A DNA stretch of 64,000 nucleotides from Deinococcus radiophilus. GTDB taxonomy: Bacteria > Deinococcota > Deinococci > Deinococcales > Deinococcaceae. The position numbers and the translations under genes were made by a program. The notes beneath the pieces are model-generated. The model was given only the letters and a program-made list of their open reading frames with translations. It had not been told where the DNA came from and ran no database searches. Positions within the stretch are counted from its first letter, which is position 1. Each line of letters starts with the position of its first letter. Location: NCBI RefSeq assembly GCF_020889625.1, contig NZ_CP086380.1:329001-393000 (forward strand). Direction: 5' to 3'. This document shows positions 62,513-64,000 of this stretch, piece by piece.

Positions 62513-63667
62513 ATGCCCCCTAATTCGCCTGCCGCCTACCCCGCCGCCCTGATGGTGTCGGCGGCGTTCGGGGGTGGACACCGGCAGGCCAGTGCAGCGG
62601 TGGCGCAGGCCTTGGCGGCGCGGCTGGAGGGGCGCATCCAGCTGGATGAGGTAGACGCTGTGGACATGCTCAGTCCGCTGGAACGGGCCTTGATCGTCGG
62701 CGTGTACGACTTCTGGCTGCGGCATTGGCCAGCGGCGTACCATGCCTTTTACCGCTGGACCGACAGCGCGAATGAACCTGTGGCTGTCCTGAACACCTTC
62801 AACTGGCTGGGGCAGGCTGGCTTCCGACATGAATTGCGCCAGCGACAGCCCGGCCTGGTGGTAAATACTTTTCCGACGACCGTAGCGCTGGCGGACACTG
62901 TCAGGCGTAGGCAGCGCCTGGATTTTCTTAATGTCCTGGTCCTGACCGATTACCGCGTCCATCACCACTGGGCGCGGCCCCAGGCTGACCTGATCTTGCT
63001 GCCCACCGAGGCCACCCGCCAGGAGATGCTGGCCTGGGGCATGGACCCAGGGCGGCTGACGGTCACGGGCCTGCCGGTGTCGGCGGAGGTCACGCGCCTG
63101 AGCGGGCTGGACGCCTCCAGGCGCCAAGCGGAGATGCTACAGGCACTGGGTTGGACAGAAATGCCAGAGGCACCGATCATTCTGGTGTCGGGCGGCAGTG
63201 GGGTGTACCGCGGCTTTGATGAGGTGATCGGTACGCTCGGAAACCTGGGGACCCGCGCTGAGGTCCTGGTGGTGGCAGGTCCCAAAGCTCCCTGCACAGA
63301 GATGGTAGGTGGGGCCAGGGTGCATCATCTGGGCTACCGTCAGGACTTTCCAGTGCTGCTGGCTGGCGCCGCGCTGCTGATCGGCAAGGCGGGCGGGATG
63401 ACGGTGGCCGAAGCTACTGCGCTGGGCATACCGCTGATCGTATACCAGCCTATTCCGGGCCAGGAGGAGCACAACGCCCGCCACCTGCTGAAGCAGGGCG
63501 CTGCGCTATGGCCGCGTACCCGTGCCGAGCTGCGCCGCGCTGCCCTGAATCTATTGGACCCGGGGGTGCGTGCCCAGATGGCCCAGAGCAGCCGTGTCCT
63601 GGGAGTACCGGACGCAGCCAGCCGCGCTGCCGAAGTGCTGCTGACTCGTCTGGGATGGGAAGCATGA
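62513..63667 (+). CDS. MGDG synthase/UgtP-type glycosyltransferase
   Basis: A 384-residue GT28/MGDG-synthase family protein: ..ALMVSAAFGGGHRQASAAVAQAL.. (N-terminal diacylglycerol-binding side, with GGGH), ..VVNTFPTT.., ..LTDYRVHHHWARPQADLILLPTEATRQEML.., and the nucleotide-sugar side ..ILVSGGSGVYRG..GKAGGMTVAEATALGIPLIVYQPIPGQEEHNARHLLKQGAA... It transfers a sugar from UDP-sugar to diacylglycerol or a similar lipid. It overlaps the deacetylase gene by 4 nt, suggesting joint glycolipid synthesis. Confidence 0.86.
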   Translation: MPPNSPAAYPAALMVSAAFGGGHRQASAAVAQALAARLEGRIQLDEVDAVDMLSPLERALIVGVYDFWLRHWPAAYHAFYRWTDSANEPVAVLNTFNWLGQAGFRHELRQRQPGLVVNTFPTTVALADTVRRRQRLDFLNVLVLTDYRVHHHWARPQADLILLPTEATRQEMLAWGMDPGRLTVTGLPVSAEVTRLSGLDASRRQAEMLQALGWTEMPEAPIILVSGGSGVYRGFDEVIGTLGNLGTRAEVLVVAGPKAPCTEMVGGARVHHLGYRQDFPVLLAGAALLIGKAGGMTVAEATALGIPLIVYQPIPGQEEHNARHLLKQGAALWPRTRAELRRAALNLLDPGVRAQMAQSSRVLGVPDAASRAAEVLLTRLGWEA

Positions 63668-64000
63668 AGCGGCGCTGGGCCTTCGCTGGCTTGCTGGCAG
63701 GCCTGGTCGGATACATCGGGCTGCCGTATGTGCTGATACAGCGCCTGGGCCTGGGCACCCTGCGTCAGGGGAAACTCTCTGAGGCGGCCGTGGCCCTCAC
63801 TTTTGATGACGGTCCCGATCCGCAGTACACCCCCGCCGTATTGGACGCCCTGCGGGAAGCAGACATGCAGGCCACTTTTTTCCTGCTGGCAGATGCGGCG
63901 CGGCAACACCCGGAGCTGGTTCACCGTATCCAGGCCGAGGGCCATGAGATTGGCGTTCATGCCTTGCGTCACCGCCACGCCTGGGGACGCTGGCCCTGGG
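63664..64000 (+). CDS. polysaccharide deacetylase (NodB homology), partial
   Basis: The 5' part of a gene cut by the window end. ATG 63664 overlaps the glycosyltransferase stop. MKRRWAFAGLLAGLVGYIGLPYVLIQRLGLG.. is a membrane anchor. The NodB motifs present are ..VALTFDDGPDPQYTPAVL.. (catalytic Asp and metal Asp) and ..GHEIGVHALRHRH.. (metal His residues, H-x3-H). The rest lies beyond 64000. It would N-deacetylate a sugar on a lipid or polymer made by the neighbouring transferase. Confidence 0.88.
   Translation, partial: MKRRWAFAGLLAGLVGYIGLPYVLIQRLGLGTLRQGKLSEAAVALTFDDGPDPQYTPAVLDALREADMQATFFLLADAARQHPELVHRIQAEGHEIGVHALRHRHAWGRWPW

Overview
This is a high-GC chromosomal segment of a Deinococcus-type bacterium. 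The lineage is inferred from the gene repertoire, not from a search: SpoVS in a non-sporulating setting, a U32/DUF3656 RlhA-like rRNA hydroxylase, a single-chain glycyl-tRNA synthetase, OpcA with Zwf, and EtfAB. Many genes also begin 5-8 nt after a TANNNT box with no Shine-Dalgarno sequence, the leaderless-mRNA arrangement described for Deinococcus.

Bases 1-6130 are an insertion-sequence graveyard. An IS3-family element (110-1360) splits an astacin-like metalloprotease gene. An IS630-family element (about 2632-4936) is itself split by an IS4-family element (3075-4240) flanked by a 9-bp target duplication. A further IS4-superfamily element follows (about 4980-6132). A small lipoprotein gene lies between them.

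Bases 6355-18800 are core genome: a K+/H+ antiporter, then a pheS-to-pheT operon with four small genes (GNAT, Nudix-GGCT fusion, Nudix, GNAT) between the two synthetase subunits. The operon is preceded by what reads as a full Phe-codon attenuator (leader peptide 7991-8044, antiterminator 8034-8070, terminator 8068-8103). DsbA-like, peroxiredoxin, membrane, ABM monooxygenase and OYE-type genes follow.

Bases 19010-23900 hold a GntA/YqcI-like gene broken by another IS4-family element (19091-20298), its DUF1989 partner, tRNA-Met and tRNA-Ala genes, a frameshifted response regulator-diguanylate cyclase and a TrmB-type regulator. Bases 23900-33970 hold rnhA, envelope genes, the oxidative pentose-phosphate operon gnd-zwf-opcA (Zwf carries a lysine/alanine-rich tail) and etfBA with an upstream palindrome. 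Bases 34000-47800 hold an outer-membrane-type protein, a glycine-zipper protein, glyS, acs, spoVS, a YugP-type protease, a MIP18-like protein, two rhodaneses and a secreted M14 carboxypeptidase.

Bases 47900-64000 hold an MFS permease, a zinc-ribbon protein, rlhA, an ABC exporter pair separated by a structured repeat, a TipA-like MerR regulator with a typical 19-bp-spacer promoter, a nitroreductase, a frameshifted phosphoesterase, a uracil/xanthine permease, fabZ, an LptF/G-like permease, an MGDG-synthase-type glycosyltransferase and the start of a polysaccharide deacetylase.

Several genes are broken by single-base shifts, so either pseudogene formation or residual sequencing error should be kept in mind. 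The strongest regulatory candidate is the leaderless Phe attenuator.
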